The notes beneath the pieces are model-generated. The model was not told where the DNA came from, made no database searches, and was given only the letters and a program-made list of their open reading frames with translations. A stretch of 64,000 nt of DNA from a virus. Location: the IMG/VR virus record IMGVR_UViG_3300050821_010487, positions 18,336 to 82,335 of that record; one strand, given 5' to 3'. Both the position numbers and the translations under genes were made by a program. Positions within the stretch are counted from its first letter, which is position 1; the number at the start of each line of letters is the position of its first letter. This document shows positions 15,192 to 24,010 of this stretch, piece by piece.

Positions 15192-18100
15192 GCCGCCAGG
15201 CCGAGGCGGCGGTCACTGAACCTGTTTATGGCGGCTACGCGCACCAGTGGGACGACTACGAAGATCCTGAGGACAACGAGGACGAGTACGACACCTGCTA
15301 CCACTGCCAGCGCAACCACAACCCGCACGAGCACGCGGGAGATCAGACGTTCAGCCCCGACTGGCACGAGGAGCTGCCAAAGATCCCCTCGATCCACCGG
15401 TCGGTCGGTGTCGTCCTGCCTGACGAGCTGGACAAGAAGGTCCACGACCCGGCGACCCCGCCGCACGAGGCCGCCTCGGCGCTGATGCACCACCTGACGA
15501 CCGCCTACCCCTACCAGGGCCACACCCACTGGTCGGCCCATCAGGGGCTGGAGCACGCCGAGAAGACCTTCGGCCATGCCCACCCGGAGGGCTACCACGG
15601 CCCATCGAGCAAGATCACCCGGGTGATGATGCACGCCAAGACCCCCCGCCCGGACGACATCGAGTACGACAACGACTCGCTGATCGAGGACGAGATCAGT
15701 CCCTACCGGCACCCTGAGTACGAGGTCCCGCTGCACCCGAATGCCCCCGTGCATCTCACGGGAGTGAGCTGGAGCCGCCCGCAGACCGGCCGCTGGAACG
15801 AGGGGGGCAGCAAGTGGCACAGTGACCCGGCGCCGGCCGTGCACCATCACATGTTCGGGAAGCCTTTCGAGCTGACTGCCGCCCTGGATAGGGCTGCGGC
15901 TCTCAAGCGTGCCACCGCCGCGATCGAGCACGAGCCCACCGGTGACGGCGCACACTGGTTCGAGCACTTCGATTCTGAGGGCAACTCCGCTGGCCACGCC
16001 ATCGTCCATGAGCGCCCCGATCACACCTGGGTCCAGTCGATGACGGTCAACCCGGGCGAGCGCGGCAAGGGCATCGGCGCCGGGCTGCTCGACCACGTCC
16101 AGAACCACTTCGGCAAGCCGCTGCGGCTCAAGCCCTACCCGATCGGGGAGCGCGAGGACGACCCGGGCGAGGAACAGCTCCGCGACTGGTACGGGCGCCG
16201 GGGCTTCACCGACTACGAGCGCCGCGAGGGCGACGACCTGGACGCGCACGACTGGATGGAGCGTCACGCGGCCGGCGAGATCCTCCGCAACCCGCACACT
16301 CAAGGCCGTGAGTGGTACCACGGCACCAAGGCCAGCAGCGAGCAGCTAGCGGGCGGCTTCCGCATCGCGGACAGCGACCCGGACCCCGACTGGCCGGCGC
16401 ACTGGTCCACCGGGGTGGGCGTGCACTTCGCCGCGCATCACTCAATGGCCAGCAAGTTCGCCGACCCGAACATTGGGGTCGGCGGCAAGGGCGGCGCGGC
16501 CGACCCGTGGCACAGCACCACTCCCTCGGTGGTGCATGCGCGGCTGCACATCACCAACCCGAAGGTGTATCCCAACGAAGACAGGATGGCCGACGACGTC
16601 TTCGAGCACGAGTACGACCACCGGAAGAACTACATCAGCAGGTACCTCGACGGGGGCGATAAGGAGGGCGATAAGGAGGCCCCCTACGCGGCCAGCGACT
16701 ACTTCTCCTACGACCACCACCCTTCGGAACGGCCCTCCCGGGGCGAGGACGAGCACTTCGATGACTGGGAAGACCACAGTGAATGGGGCGAGGAGCAGCC
16801 GGAGCCGGTCTACCGCCGCGAGCAGTGGCTGAACCTGCACCCGGACCAGGCGGGCATCGCCAAGCGGTACCGGGAGCGGCTCCAGTCCGAGGGCCACGAC
16901 GGCATCGTCTACGGCAACAGCGCGCCGGACGAACGAGTACGCTCCTCCAAGCCTGAGTCCAACATGGCGGCCATCGCTTTCCACCCGCACCAGATCGAGA
17001 TCACCAAGCACCACGTCCACGGCGACGAGCACAAGACCGCCGCCCGCTGGGAACCTAGCTCGGGCGTGTTCGGCCCGACGACCGGCCACGACCCCCGGCT
17101 GTTCGAGAACCACGAGCTGCGCCCGGAGGTCCGCCGCGACCTGATGGAGCGCCTCGACCGGGCGCTGCGGGTGGACACCGGCCTGGTGGGCAGCGACTGG
17201 CAGGACTGGACCCGGATCTACCTGGTCGGCGGGTCAGCGTCGGAGTGGGCTGGAGCGCGGCCGAACGACGCCGCCCAGGACCTGGACGTCGTCATCGGGG
17301 TGAACTTCTTCGAGGCACGGCGCCACCAGAGCCAGTCCGATGCCTTCCAGAACATGGACTCCGATCAGATCGCCACCGCGTTCAACTCGGCGCTGCGGGC
17401 GGCGTTCAACGACCCGGACTGGCACCCGGGCTTCGGGGGCACCTGGCAGCTCACCGCCTACGTCAACCCGCTGGCGTGGGACATCACCGCGATCAAGCCG
17501 TACGCGGCCTACGACGTCAGCGACATGAAGTGGGCGGTGCACCCGCCGCACCTGCCCGAGCACTCGGTGGCCGACTTCCACCCGGCGATCCTGGCGATAG
17601 CCCGCGCGGTGGCGACCGAGGTCCGCGCGGTCCTGCGGCTGCCCGAGCCCGCCCGCACCCGCGAGGCCCGCGCGCTGTGGGAGCGCATCCACTCCGACCG
17701 GAGCCGGGCGTTCTCCGGGGAGGGCGAGGGCTGGGAAGATCCTGGGAACCTGATCGAGAAGTACCTCGCTTACGCTCCCGGCAACATCCTCGGCCAGATC
17801 AAGGACCTGGTCTGGGCCCAGACGAAGACGGCCGACCTCCAGCAGCAGGTCAAGACGGCGGTGGCCACGGGCGTCTGGTACCACGGCACCCCCGACGACC
17901 GGAACTGGGAGCACGGCGCTGCCAACGGTTTGCATATCGGAACCGAGGAGGCGGCCCGCCAGGCACTGAACGCCCGGATCGGCAAGCCTCACGAGGGCGA
18001 GTGGGACGGCACCCGGCCGTACGGCAGGACGCTGCTGAGTCCTGCCCAGACCACGGGTGTCGAGCGGAACCTGACCATGCCCCGCTATCCGAGCGGCAGG

Positions 18101-20566
18101 GCGACCTATTCCGACGGCAAGCAGGTCCCGGCCGACGCCCGGCCGAACATCTTCCCGGTGCGGGTCAAAGGCGAGATGGCTAACACCCCGCACGATCCGG
18201 TGCACGACGACTACGCCAACAGCCGGATGCGTGGGCAGATCACCCGGGGACAGGCGCGTCGCGGCTACTACTACACCAACATCGGCGAGGACGCGGGGTC
18301 GCTGTCGGCGGTGGTCCCGTCGGCGGAACACCTGGAGCGGATCGAGCACGAGCCGAAGACGGCTTCGGCTGAGCCCCAGCTCGAAGCGCACGACTACGAG
18401 GGCACCGCCGGCGACCCGGCCCACATCACCCGGAACGAGAGCGGTCTGCTGCCGGTGGATTCGGTCCGGGACCTGCACGGCGTCAACGGCGAGCAGCCCG
18501 GCCACTCGGACTGGCACCGCACCGGGCAGGAGTGGGAGGACTTCAAGGGCGCGGTCGCCCGCGGCGAGGGCGGCGCCGGGGAGCCCATCTTCATCACGGT
18601 GGACCACGGCCAGGAGCCGAAGATCAGCGAGGGCAACCAGCGCCGCGACGCTTACGTGGAGAACGGCGCGTCTCACGTGCCGGTGGAGGTCCGCTACTTC
18701 GGGCATGCCGAGCAGCAGGGCACCGTCCACGAGCGCGCGATGCGCCGGACCGCTGCCGTGGAGCCGTTCGATGAAGAGACCGGAGAGCCCCGGCCGTGGC
18801 ATAAGCGCTGGGAAGGCGAAAGCGATCGGGAGACGTCCGACCGCCGCGAGCGGTATGTCCATCAGGTCGCTGAGCGTCACGGAGTAGGAGCCGAGGTAGC
18901 CAGGCACGCGATCACCCGGGTGGCGCAGGACGTCCGCACAGGCGAGCCTTTTACCGGTGTCCGTGGCTACGGCTACACCCGAAGCCCCGGCGACATGAAC
19001 GACAGCTTCTACACCGAGCGCCGGATCAAGGCCCTCAACGATCCGGAGACGTGGCGCGGCCGGAAGGTTCAGCACGTCTCTACCGATGAGGTTCATGCCT
19101 CCCAGCCATGGCTGAACCCGCCCAAACTCGCCCACAACCTGTTCCACCCTGGCAAGGACCTCCCGGCAATGGAGGGGGAGACCGGTCACCCGGACATCGA
19201 CCCGGATGAATCCTGGGAGGATGCCGGAGAGGAACGCCGCCACCAAGACTCGCTAGGCGCTACCACCCGGTTCGTGCGCCGCTCCGACGGCCGCCTCCAG
19301 GTCGGCGACGGGCACCACAGGGCCGCGATCGACATGCTGCTCGGCAAGGAGACTACCCCGGGGCTGGTGATCAACGAGCACGAGCTGGATTCACCCCCGG
19401 TACGGCTGCACGGCGAGGAGATGACCGCTCCGGAGCTGCACGCCCACATGCTGGAGCACCACGACCGCACCCGGTCCGAGCTGCCCGAGCCCAGGGATGC
19501 CAATCACCTGGACCTGGTGGACGAGCACGACCACAGCCACGAGTTCGATGACCCGAGCCACGTCCACGCTGTCCGCAAGACCGCTTCAGGCTCCGACGGT
19601 GATGACTACTTCACCTGCGCGAAGGGCCACGAGCACTGGGGCGAGCACGGCGCCGCTGGCCTGCTGATCCGGCACCGGGACGACGACGGCCTCTACCGGT
19701 ACCTGCTGCAGAAGCGGGGCCCGGACGGCACGGGCAAGGGCCAGGTTGACCACGGCGGGAAGTGGTCGATCCCGTCGGGGGCGATCGGCGAGGGCGAGGA
19801 GCCCCTGGATGGCGCCAAGCGGGAGTACCGCGAGGAGATGGGCTCGCTGCCCCAGGGCGTCACCCACCACCACTCGGTGACCTCGACAAATTGCGGGGAC
19901 TGGCGGTTCACCACCCACGTGATGGACGCCCCGGAGCGGTTCATGCCGCGCGGCCGGGGCGAGACCGAGGACGAGGTGGCCGGGGCCGCCTGGCACACCG
20001 CCAAAGAGGTCCAGGGCCTCAAGGACCGCGGCGAGCTGCACCCGGCGTTCGCCAAGTCCTGGGACGAGGTCCGGCGCTCGCGCGGCCAGAAGGAAGCCGT
20101 CAAGGGCTACGACCCGGAGCCCCGCACCGGCATGATCTACCTGGACGTCCCGCCTGAGCTGATCCACCAGGTGCCAGGCGGGGTGAACGATTCCCACATC
20201 ACACTGGTGTACCTCGGCAAGGGGCTGAGCGACGAGCAGTTCGGGGAGGCGTGCCGCCGCGCGGCCAAGGCAGCGGCCGGCGCCCAGCCCATGGAGGGCG
20301 TGCTGCGGGGCGTCGAGACCTTCCCGCCGAGCGACGGCAAGACCCCGGCGTTCGTCCCGGCCTACATCCCCGGGATCGGGGAACTGCGCCGCGGCCTGGA
20401 GGACCTGTCGGCGAGCGAGCACAAGGACTACCGTCCGCACCTCACGCTTGGATATCTGGAGCCCGGCGACGAGATGCCGCCGCCGCACCCGCCCGTCCAC
20501 CTGCGGTTCACCCACCTGCACGTGAAGCGCGGCGACCAGGTGGTAGCTTTCCCCCTGGGTGGTTAG
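15167..20566 (+). CDS. second giant multidomain protein: ART, NTase, ParB, NUDIX and 2H phosphoesterase modules (1799 aa)
   Basis: GTG 15167 follows AGAAGG; GTG 15188, overlapping the previous stop as GTGA, is an alternative. Domains by motif: ART 72-203 (HRSV, HWSAH, EYEVP); GNAT 260-367 (RGKGIGAG 299-306); ART 378-615 (WYHGT 383-387); nucleotidyltransferase-like 648-885 (GGS 688-690, D705-L-D707); ART 900-1062 (WYHGT 904-908); ParB-like 1082-1185 (EGNQR 1155-1159); a second ParB-like segment with GDGHHR 1380-1385; NUDIX 1487-1638 with an exact GX5EX7REUXEE box at 1538-1557; 2H phosphoesterase 1653-1799 with HIT 1677-1679 and HLT 1758-1760. KTA[AS]-type tetrapeptides sit at most borders. The combination suggests making and clearing ADP-ribose adducts. 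Confidence 0.83.
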   Translation: MRASPKSVSRQAEAAVTEPVYGGYAHQWDDYEDPEDNEDEYDTCYHCQRNHNPHEHAGDQTFSPDWHEELPKIPSIHRSVGVVLPDELDKKVHDPATPPHEAASALMHHLTTAYPYQGHTHWSAHQGLEHAEKTFGHAHPEGYHGPSSKITRVMMHAKTPRPDDIEYDNDSLIEDEISPYRHPEYEVPLHPNAPVHLTGVSWSRPQTGRWNEGGSKWHSDPAPAVHHHMFGKPFELTAALDRAAALKRATAAIEHEPTGDGAHWFEHFDSEGNSAGHAIVHERPDHTWVQSMTVNPGERGKGIGAGLLDHVQNHFGKPLRLKPYPIGEREDDPGEEQLRDWYGRRGFTDYERREGDDLDAHDWMERHAAGEILRNPHTQGREWYHGTKASSEQLAGGFRIADSDPDPDWPAHWSTGVGVHFAAHHSMASKFADPNIGVGGKGGAADPWHSTTPSVVHARLHITNPKVYPNEDRMADDVFEHEYDHRKNYISRYLDGGDKEGDKEAPYAASDYFSYDHHPSERPSRGEDEHFDDWEDHSEWGEEQPEPVYRREQWLNLHPDQAGIAKRYRERLQSEGHDGIVYGNSAPDERVRSSKPESNMAAIAFHPHQIEITKHHVHGDEHKTAARWEPSSGVFGPTTGHDPRLFENHELRPEVRRDLMERLDRALRVDTGLVGSDWQDWTRIYLVGGSASEWAGARPNDAAQDLDVVIGVNFFEARRHQSQSDAFQNMDSDQIATAFNSALRAAFNDPDWHPGFGGTWQLTAYVNPLAWDITAIKPYAAYDVSDMKWAVHPPHLPEHSVADFHPAILAIARAVATEVRAVLRLPEPARTREARALWERIHSDRSRAFSGEGEGWEDPGNLIEKYLAYAPGNILGQIKDLVWAQTKTADLQQQVKTAVATGVWYHGTPDDRNWEHGAANGLHIGTEEAARQALNARIGKPHEGEWDGTRPYGRTLLSPAQTTGVERNLTMPRYPSGRATYSDGKQVPADARPNIFPVRVKGEMANTPHDPVHDDYANSRMRGQITRGQARRGYYYTNIGEDAGSLSAVVPSAEHLERIEHEPKTASAEPQLEAHDYEGTAGDPAHITRNESGLLPVDSVRDLHGVNGEQPGHSDWHRTGQEWEDFKGAVARGEGGAGEPIFITVDHGQEPKISEGNQRRDAYVENGASHVPVEVRYFGHAEQQGTVHERAMRRTAAVEPFDEETGEPRPWHKRWEGESDRETSDRRERYVHQVAERHGVGAEVARHAITRVAQDVRTGEPFTGVRGYGYTRSPGDMNDSFYTERRIKALNDPETWRGRKVQHVSTDEVHASQPWLNPPKLAHNLFHPGKDLPAMEGETGHPDIDPDESWEDAGEERRHQDSLGATTRFVRRSDGRLQVGDGHHRAAIDMLLGKETTPGLVINEHELDSPPVRLHGEEMTAPELHAHMLEHHDRTRSELPEPRDANHLDLVDEHDHSHEFDDPSHVHAVRKTASGSDGDDYFTCAKGHEHWGEHGAAGLLIRHRDDDGLYRYLLQKRGPDGTGKGQVDHGGKWSIPSGAIGEGEEPLDGAKREYREEMGSLPQGVTHHHSVTSTNCGDWRFTTHVMDAPERFMPRGRGETEDEVAGAAWHTAKEVQGLKDRGELHPAFAKSWDEVRRSRGQKEAVKGYDPEPRTGMIYLDVPPELIHQVPGGVNDSHITLVYLGKGLSDEQFGEACRRAAKAAAGAQPMEGVLRGVETFPPSDGKTPAFVPAYIPGIGELRRGLEDLSASEHKDYRPHLTLGYLEPGDEMPPPHPPVHLRFTHLHVKRGDQVVAFPLGG

Positions 20567-20583
20567 CAAGCAAGGCTGTATCC
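20563..20583 (+). promoter_or_regulatory. spacer-operator promoter element (variant)
   Basis: TTAGCAAGCAAGGCTG followed by TATCC is a variant of the family core plus -10. The -35 position (TGGGTG) is poor. The TAG stop of the giant gene (20564-20566) is part of the operator. It lies just upstream of the AGGAGG site of the next gene and probably drives 20595-22324. Confidence 0.55.
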
Positions 20584-20594
20584 AGGAGGAATGG

Positions 20595-20834
20595 GTGGAA
20601 AAGGCCGAATACCCCCAGCGGCAGTGCCGGCAGCCGGTCACTGAGGACGGCCTGATCGACCACTTCTGCGACGGCCCCGACCTGCACCCCGGGCCCTGCG
20701 CCCCGTCCACCTCGGAGGCCGCACTGAAGCGCCGTCAGGCCTGGGAGGACGCCCATCCGGGATGGGAGAAGCTGATGAGGCCCGCCGACCCGTTCGCCGA
20801 GATAGGCGCCACCGTCCCCGAGGAGCGCAAGTGA
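20595..20834 (+). CDS. hypothetical protein, 79 aa
   Basis: GTG 20595 has AGGAGGA 4 bp upstream, which decides the start. It contains three Cys and two His in the first half (QCRQP...HFCDG...HPGPC), like small actinobacterial proteins with a C...HFC...H.GPC pattern, possibly metal-binding. First gene after the promoter element at 20563-20583. Confidence 0.66.
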   Translation: MEKAEYPQRQCRQPVTEDGLIDHFCDGPDLHPGPCAPSTSEAALKRRQAWEDAHPGWEKLMRPADPFAEIGATVPEERK

Positions 20835-21115
20835 CGCAGCCCAGCGAAGTGATGATCAGCCGCCTGGCCCCCGAGCCGGGCGCCCCTGCCCCCGCCGCGA
20901 GCGCGCCATCGCGCGGGCCGGAGTTCCTGATCGAGATCCTGGCCCCGTCCGACGGCGCACCGCTGCTGCGCATGTTCGAGCGCGGCGGCAGGCTGGCCGT
21001 CGAGTACGACGACAGCCGGCTGGAGGAGGGTGCCAGGGCGTTCGTCCACGAGATGATGCGCTGGTCCGGCCTGGCTGGCATCGACTGGAAGAACGAGGCT
21101 AAGGCGGCCGGGTGA
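20831..21115 (+). CDS. hypothetical protein, 94 aa
   Basis: GTG 20831 overlaps the previous stop (GTGA) and its own stop overlaps the next GTG. N-terminal 30 residues are Pro/Ala-rich; the rest is a compact alpha/beta unit (FLIEILAPSDGAPLLRMFERGG) ending in a basic tail. No family recognised. Confidence 0.65.
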   Translation: MTQPSEVMISRLAPEPGAPAPAASAPSRGPEFLIEILAPSDGAPLLRMFERGGRLAVEYDDSRLEEGARAFVHEMMRWSGLAGIDWKNEAKAAG

Positions 21116-21495
21116 GCGAGCCCGTCTTCGTCTGCCCGCGGTGCGCGCATTTCAGCCAGCACCCGCTGGAGGTCTACTTCCAGTGGTGCGCGGCCTGCAA
21201 GACCGTAACAGGCATCCCGCGGAAGTGTGTGCACGAGACCGAGCCTCAGCCCACGACCCCCTGGCGGGTCATCCGCGACAACCAGGACGACTGCCTGCTG
21301 GCGATCGAGCGCCGCAACCCGCTGCCGGTCAAGGCGCTCAAAGCGCTGCCGCCGTGGCGCGCGGTCATGATGGCCACGGTCGCCAACCGTGCCTGCATCT
21401 GCTTGGAGCGGGGGACCCTCGCCCAGATCCACGCCGAAGCCGCCGCGGTGGGTGGCACCGGCAAGCTCGGCGACTGGTGGGAGAGACCAGAATGA
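21112..21495 (+). CDS. zinc-ribbon protein, 127 aa
   Basis: Begins MSEPVFVCPRCAHF and has a second pair WCAAC about 20 residues later, a classical two-CxxC zinc ribbon. The C-terminal 80 residues are alpha-rich without a motif I know. Start GTG overlaps the upstream stop. Probably a nucleic-acid- or protein-binding small protein. Confidence 0.68.
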   Translation: MSEPVFVCPRCAHFSQHPLEVYFQWCAACKTVTGIPRKCVHETEPQPTTPWRVIRDNQDDCLLAIERRNPLPVKALKALPPWRAVMMATVANRACICLERGTLAQIHAEAAAVGGTGKLGDWWERPE

Positions 21496-22214
21496 AGATC
21501 GGTGTGCAGAACCTGTCCACGCTCGTCAGCGGCGAAGACGCTTACATCATGGCGATGCTGGTGGACAAGCAGCTCCGCGAGCACGCCGCGCCTGCCTGGG
21601 GGCTGCTGCCGCCGGCGGTCGCCTATCTCGGCACCGGCATCCGGGGCACGCCCTACCAGAACGCGATCATCGGCATTCTGGACGACGCCGACCAGGCGGG
21701 CGACCTCGGCTGGCACACCGAGGGGCCCGACGCCGACGTCTACGGCCGGGTGTTCGCCCGGCCGGTGCTCGGCAACGGCGGCAGCGCACTCGGCCCGGTG
21801 GGCCTGACGGTGTGCTCGGTGCTGAGCCACGAGTGCCTGGAGACGTTGCTCGACCCGGCGTGTGACTTGTGGGCCCAGGCTGCCGACGGCACGCTGTACG
21901 CCCGGGAGCTGGGTGACCCGGTGGAGTCCGACTCCTACTTGATCGAGATCACGGCGTCGGATACCAGCTCGGTCATGAGCACAGTCTCGGATTTCGTGCT
22001 GCCGTCATGGTTCGACCCGGACGCCGCGTCCGGGCAGACCGACTACATGGGCCTGACCACGGCCCCGTTCGAGGTCCGGTCCACCGGATACGTGATCGTG
22101 ATGCAGGACGGCGTGATCAGCTCGCAATGGGGTGACGAGTATCCCGAGTGGCGCAAGGCCACCAAGCTGACTCCCGCCGCCCGCACCGCCCGCCGCCTAC
22201 AGAGAGGAAGCTAG
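21492..22214 (+). CDS. hypothetical protein with HExxE-like motif, 240 aa
   Basis: ATG 21492 overlaps the previous stop. A segment VLSHECLETLLDP (around residues 113-125) has an H-E-x-x-E arrangement reminiscent of metal sites and of phage proteins carrying SHE..LE.L.DP; a catalytic role is not established. The C terminus is basic (ARTARRLQRGS). Upstream residues form an alpha/beta fold with several Gly-rich turns. Confidence 0.68.
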   Translation: MKIGVQNLSTLVSGEDAYIMAMLVDKQLREHAAPAWGLLPPAVAYLGTGIRGTPYQNAIIGILDDADQAGDLGWHTEGPDADVYGRVFARPVLGNGGSALGPVGLTVCSVLSHECLETLLDPACDLWAQAADGTLYARELGDPVESDSYLIEITASDTSSVMSTVSDFVLPSWFDPDAASGQTDYMGLTTAPFEVRSTGYVIVMQDGVISSQWGDEYPEWRKATKLTPAARTARRLQRGS

Positions 22215-22216
22215 TT

Positions 22217-22324
22217 ATGCATCTCTTCGAGCAATGTGCCGGAATCTTCGCGGGGCTAGTTGTCGGCAGCGTCCTGGTCCTGTGGCTTCGCCACTTCTCC
22301 TGGTGGCCGAAGCCCCGAGGTTGA
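22217..22324 (+). CDS. 35-aa single-pass membrane microprotein
   Basis: ATG 22217 follows AGAGAGGAAG. The short product has a hydrophobic segment (IFAGLVVGSVLVLWL, about residues 9-23) flanked by a short N terminus and a basic/aromatic tail (RHFSWWPKPRG). It is probably membrane-inserted. Its TGA overlaps the start of the next regulatory element. Its small size lowers certainty, but the ribosome site and hydrophobicity favour a real gene. Confidence 0.55.
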   Translation: MHLFEQCAGIFAGLVVGSVLVLWLRHFSWWPKPRG

Positions 22325-22346
22325 CTAGCAAGGAAAGCTGTATTAC
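22325..22346 (+). promoter_or_regulatory. spacer-operator promoter element (variant)
   Basis: CTAGCAAGGAAAGCTG followed by TATTAC matches the family core and -10; the best -35 (GGTTGA) is degenerate. A perfect inverted copy of the downstream half-site (GCTTGCAAGGAACC on the minus strand) lies at 22390-22403. Probably drives the uracil-DNA glycosylase unit. Confidence 0.55.
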
Positions 22347-22430
22347 CCTTGCTCGTGGTGAGATTGGTCTGCGAGAGCCTCCGGCTCACCGGTTCCTTGC
22401 AAGCAGTGGCCCCGATGGTCCCTGCCGCGC

Positions 22431-22462
22431 CGGGTGCACCCGAGCCACAACGGGTGCACCCG
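22431..22462. repeat. two copies of the palindrome CGGGTGCACCCG, 20 bp apart
   Basis: The 12-bp perfect palindrome occurs at 22431-22442 and 22451-22462 with the 8-bp spacer AGCCACAA. The 20-bp centre-to-centre distance is about two helical turns, so dimers could bind side by side on one DNA face. Alternatively the copies pair into a 12-bp RNA hairpin. They lie 25 bp before the glycosylase start. Confidence 0.6.
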
Positions 22463-22486
22463 GTTCGTCGTTGAGAGGGGAGAGCG

Positions 22487-23113
22487 GTGGACAGCAAAGA
22501 AGCCAGGCTCCAGGACTTGTACCAGGGCTACGCGGAAACCGAGATCCTGCAGCAGGTCAGGCACCGGGACGGCAAGCCCAAGACCCTGGTCATGCCCAAG
22601 GGCCCTCTCGACTCCCCGCTGGCCATCGTCGGCGAGGCACCGGGCCGCGACGAGGAGCAGACCGGTGAGCCGTTCACCGGCAACGCCGGCCGGCTGCTGC
22701 AGGAGCTGTTCGCGGAGGCCATGATCCCGTGGCAGTTCTGTTACCGGGCCAACGTGCTCCCGTGGCGCCCGTCGCTCGCCAACCGCACCCCCTACCCGTT
22801 TGAGATCGACGCCTCCGTGCTCCGTGTCCAGGCTGAGATCGCGCTCGTAGGCCCGCAGATCGTGATCGCGGCCGGGGCGGTCGCCTGGCAGGGGATCACC
22901 GCCCGGCAGATCATGCATTTCGCGGCTGCCCGCGGCCGGTGGGTCCGGAACTGGTCCCCCGGCTGGTACGCCCACTTCCAGTGTGACCTGCTCGCGATCT
23001 ACCACCCGGCCGCCCTGCTGCACGCCCCGGCGACCAGGCGCAGCGAGATGCGGGCCGAGACCGTGGCCGCCCTGCGCAGCGTCCTGGCAGGCGAGCGTGT
23101 CGCAGCCGCCTGA
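22487..23113 (+). CDS. uracil-DNA glycosylase superfamily protein (family 4/5-like)
   Basis: Removes uracil or deaminated bases from DNA. GTG 22487 follows GAGGGGAGAG. 208 aa, with motif 1 GEAPGRDEEQTGEPF (G49 to F63) and FTGNAGRLL, and motif 2 IYHPAALL with H173-P174. This matches the family 4/5 layout (GEAPG..E...G.PF.G.AG and HPA). I do not see the four spaced Cys of Fe-S family 4 enzymes, so family 5 or a phage variant is possible. The preceding palindromes may regulate it. Confidence 0.82.
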   Translation: MDSKEARLQDLYQGYAETEILQQVRHRDGKPKTLVMPKGPLDSPLAIVGEAPGRDEEQTGEPFTGNAGRLLQELFAEAMIPWQFCYRANVLPWRPSLANRTPYPFEIDASVLRVQAEIALVGPQIVIAAGAVAWQGITARQIMHFAAARGRWVRNWSPGWYAHFQCDLLAIYHPAALLHAPATRRSEMRAETVAALRSVLAGERVAAA

Positions 23114-23432
23114 GGAGGCCGGGGCCCCCGAGGTGGAGGGCCCCGACTTCAGCGACCTGCCTGACTCGCACGCGGAGCTGTGGAAGGTGGTGCTCGACAT
23201 CGAGCACCACGAGCGGCTGACGGCAGCGCTGAAAGGCCACGCGCCGGGGGAGCCGGCCCACTCCGAGGCGCTGAAGTTCATGCAGCAGCAGGGCGCGCAC
23301 CTGCGGGTGCTGCTGGCGGTGATGCTTCTGGACGCCTACGGCATCGAGGCGCCCGATACCGAAGCGTCACCGTACGGGCATGCGGGGAAGGCCCGCGCTT
23401 TCGGCAGTGACCTCAAGCCCCCGCCCGCGTAA
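23097..23432 (+). CDS. hypothetical protein, 111 aa
   Basis: GTG 23097 lies inside the glycosylase end (17-bp overlap). Acidic, Pro-rich N terminus, then a helical centre (ELWKVVLDIEHHERLTAAL) and a helix with VLLAVMLLDAYGIEAP. No known motif. Probably translated by coupling to the glycosylase gene. Confidence 0.6.
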   Translation: MSQPPEEAGAPEVEGPDFSDLPDSHAELWKVVLDIEHHERLTAALKGHAPGEPAHSEALKFMQQQGAHLRVLLAVMLLDAYGIEAPDTEASPYGHAGKARAFGSDLKPPPA

Positions 23433-23490
23433 CGTTTGACCCGCTGGGGACCCACCGGCTCGCCCTCCCTGCCTTCTGCCACCGGAAGGT

Positions 23491-23997
23491 ATGGAGGGCG
23501 AGTCTTTGTCTACGACCACTGTCTGGGAATCTGGCCTGACGTGCGATGGCTCCGAGTGCGGGCGGGAGTTCGTGCTCGGCGAGGAGTTCATCTTCTGGTA
23601 CGGGCAGAAGCTCTGCCAGCCCTGCGCCGCCAAGGACGCCGCCGGCCGCCGCGTGGCCGCCTGCGAGAGCGAGGACGTCCTGGACGTGGCCCGCCGTCAC
23701 CTGGACGCCGGAGGCCGCGTGATCCTCACCAGGCGCCAGCTCCGCGAGCTGATCGCCCTGGCGTGCGCCGGCCCCTCCTTCACTCCGGTGCGCAAGCCCG
23801 ACGCCGGCCATGGCCGCAAGCAGTGGTACGGCCGGCTGGCCGGGTGGGATGCGCGGCGGGTCGCCGCGGGCCTGTCCGCCGAAGAGGTGGCAGGCCTGTG
23901 GTCCGACTTCCTGGACGTCGGGCGCATGCCCCCGATCCGGCATTCCGACGTCGCGAGCCTTGTCACGGCGATCGGTGCTCCCGCCGCCGCCGCGTAA
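23491..23997 (+). CDS. hypothetical zinc-binding protein, 168 aa
   Basis: GGAAGG precedes ATG 23491. N-terminal Cys pairs (CDGSEC near 18-23 and CQPC near 42-45) make a likely treble-clef or ribbon. The remainder is helical and basic. It is followed by a 97-bp gap holding three GTGACCG repeats. Confidence 0.65.
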   Translation: MEGESLSTTTVWESGLTCDGSECGREFVLGEEFIFWYGQKLCQPCAAKDAAGRRVAACESEDVLDVARRHLDAGGRVILTRRQLRELIALACAGPSFTPVRKPDAGHGRKQWYGRLAGWDARRVAAGLSAEEVAGLWSDFLDVGRMPPIRHSDVASLVTAIGAPAAAA

Positions 23998-24010
23998 CCG
24001 AGCTGTGTTC

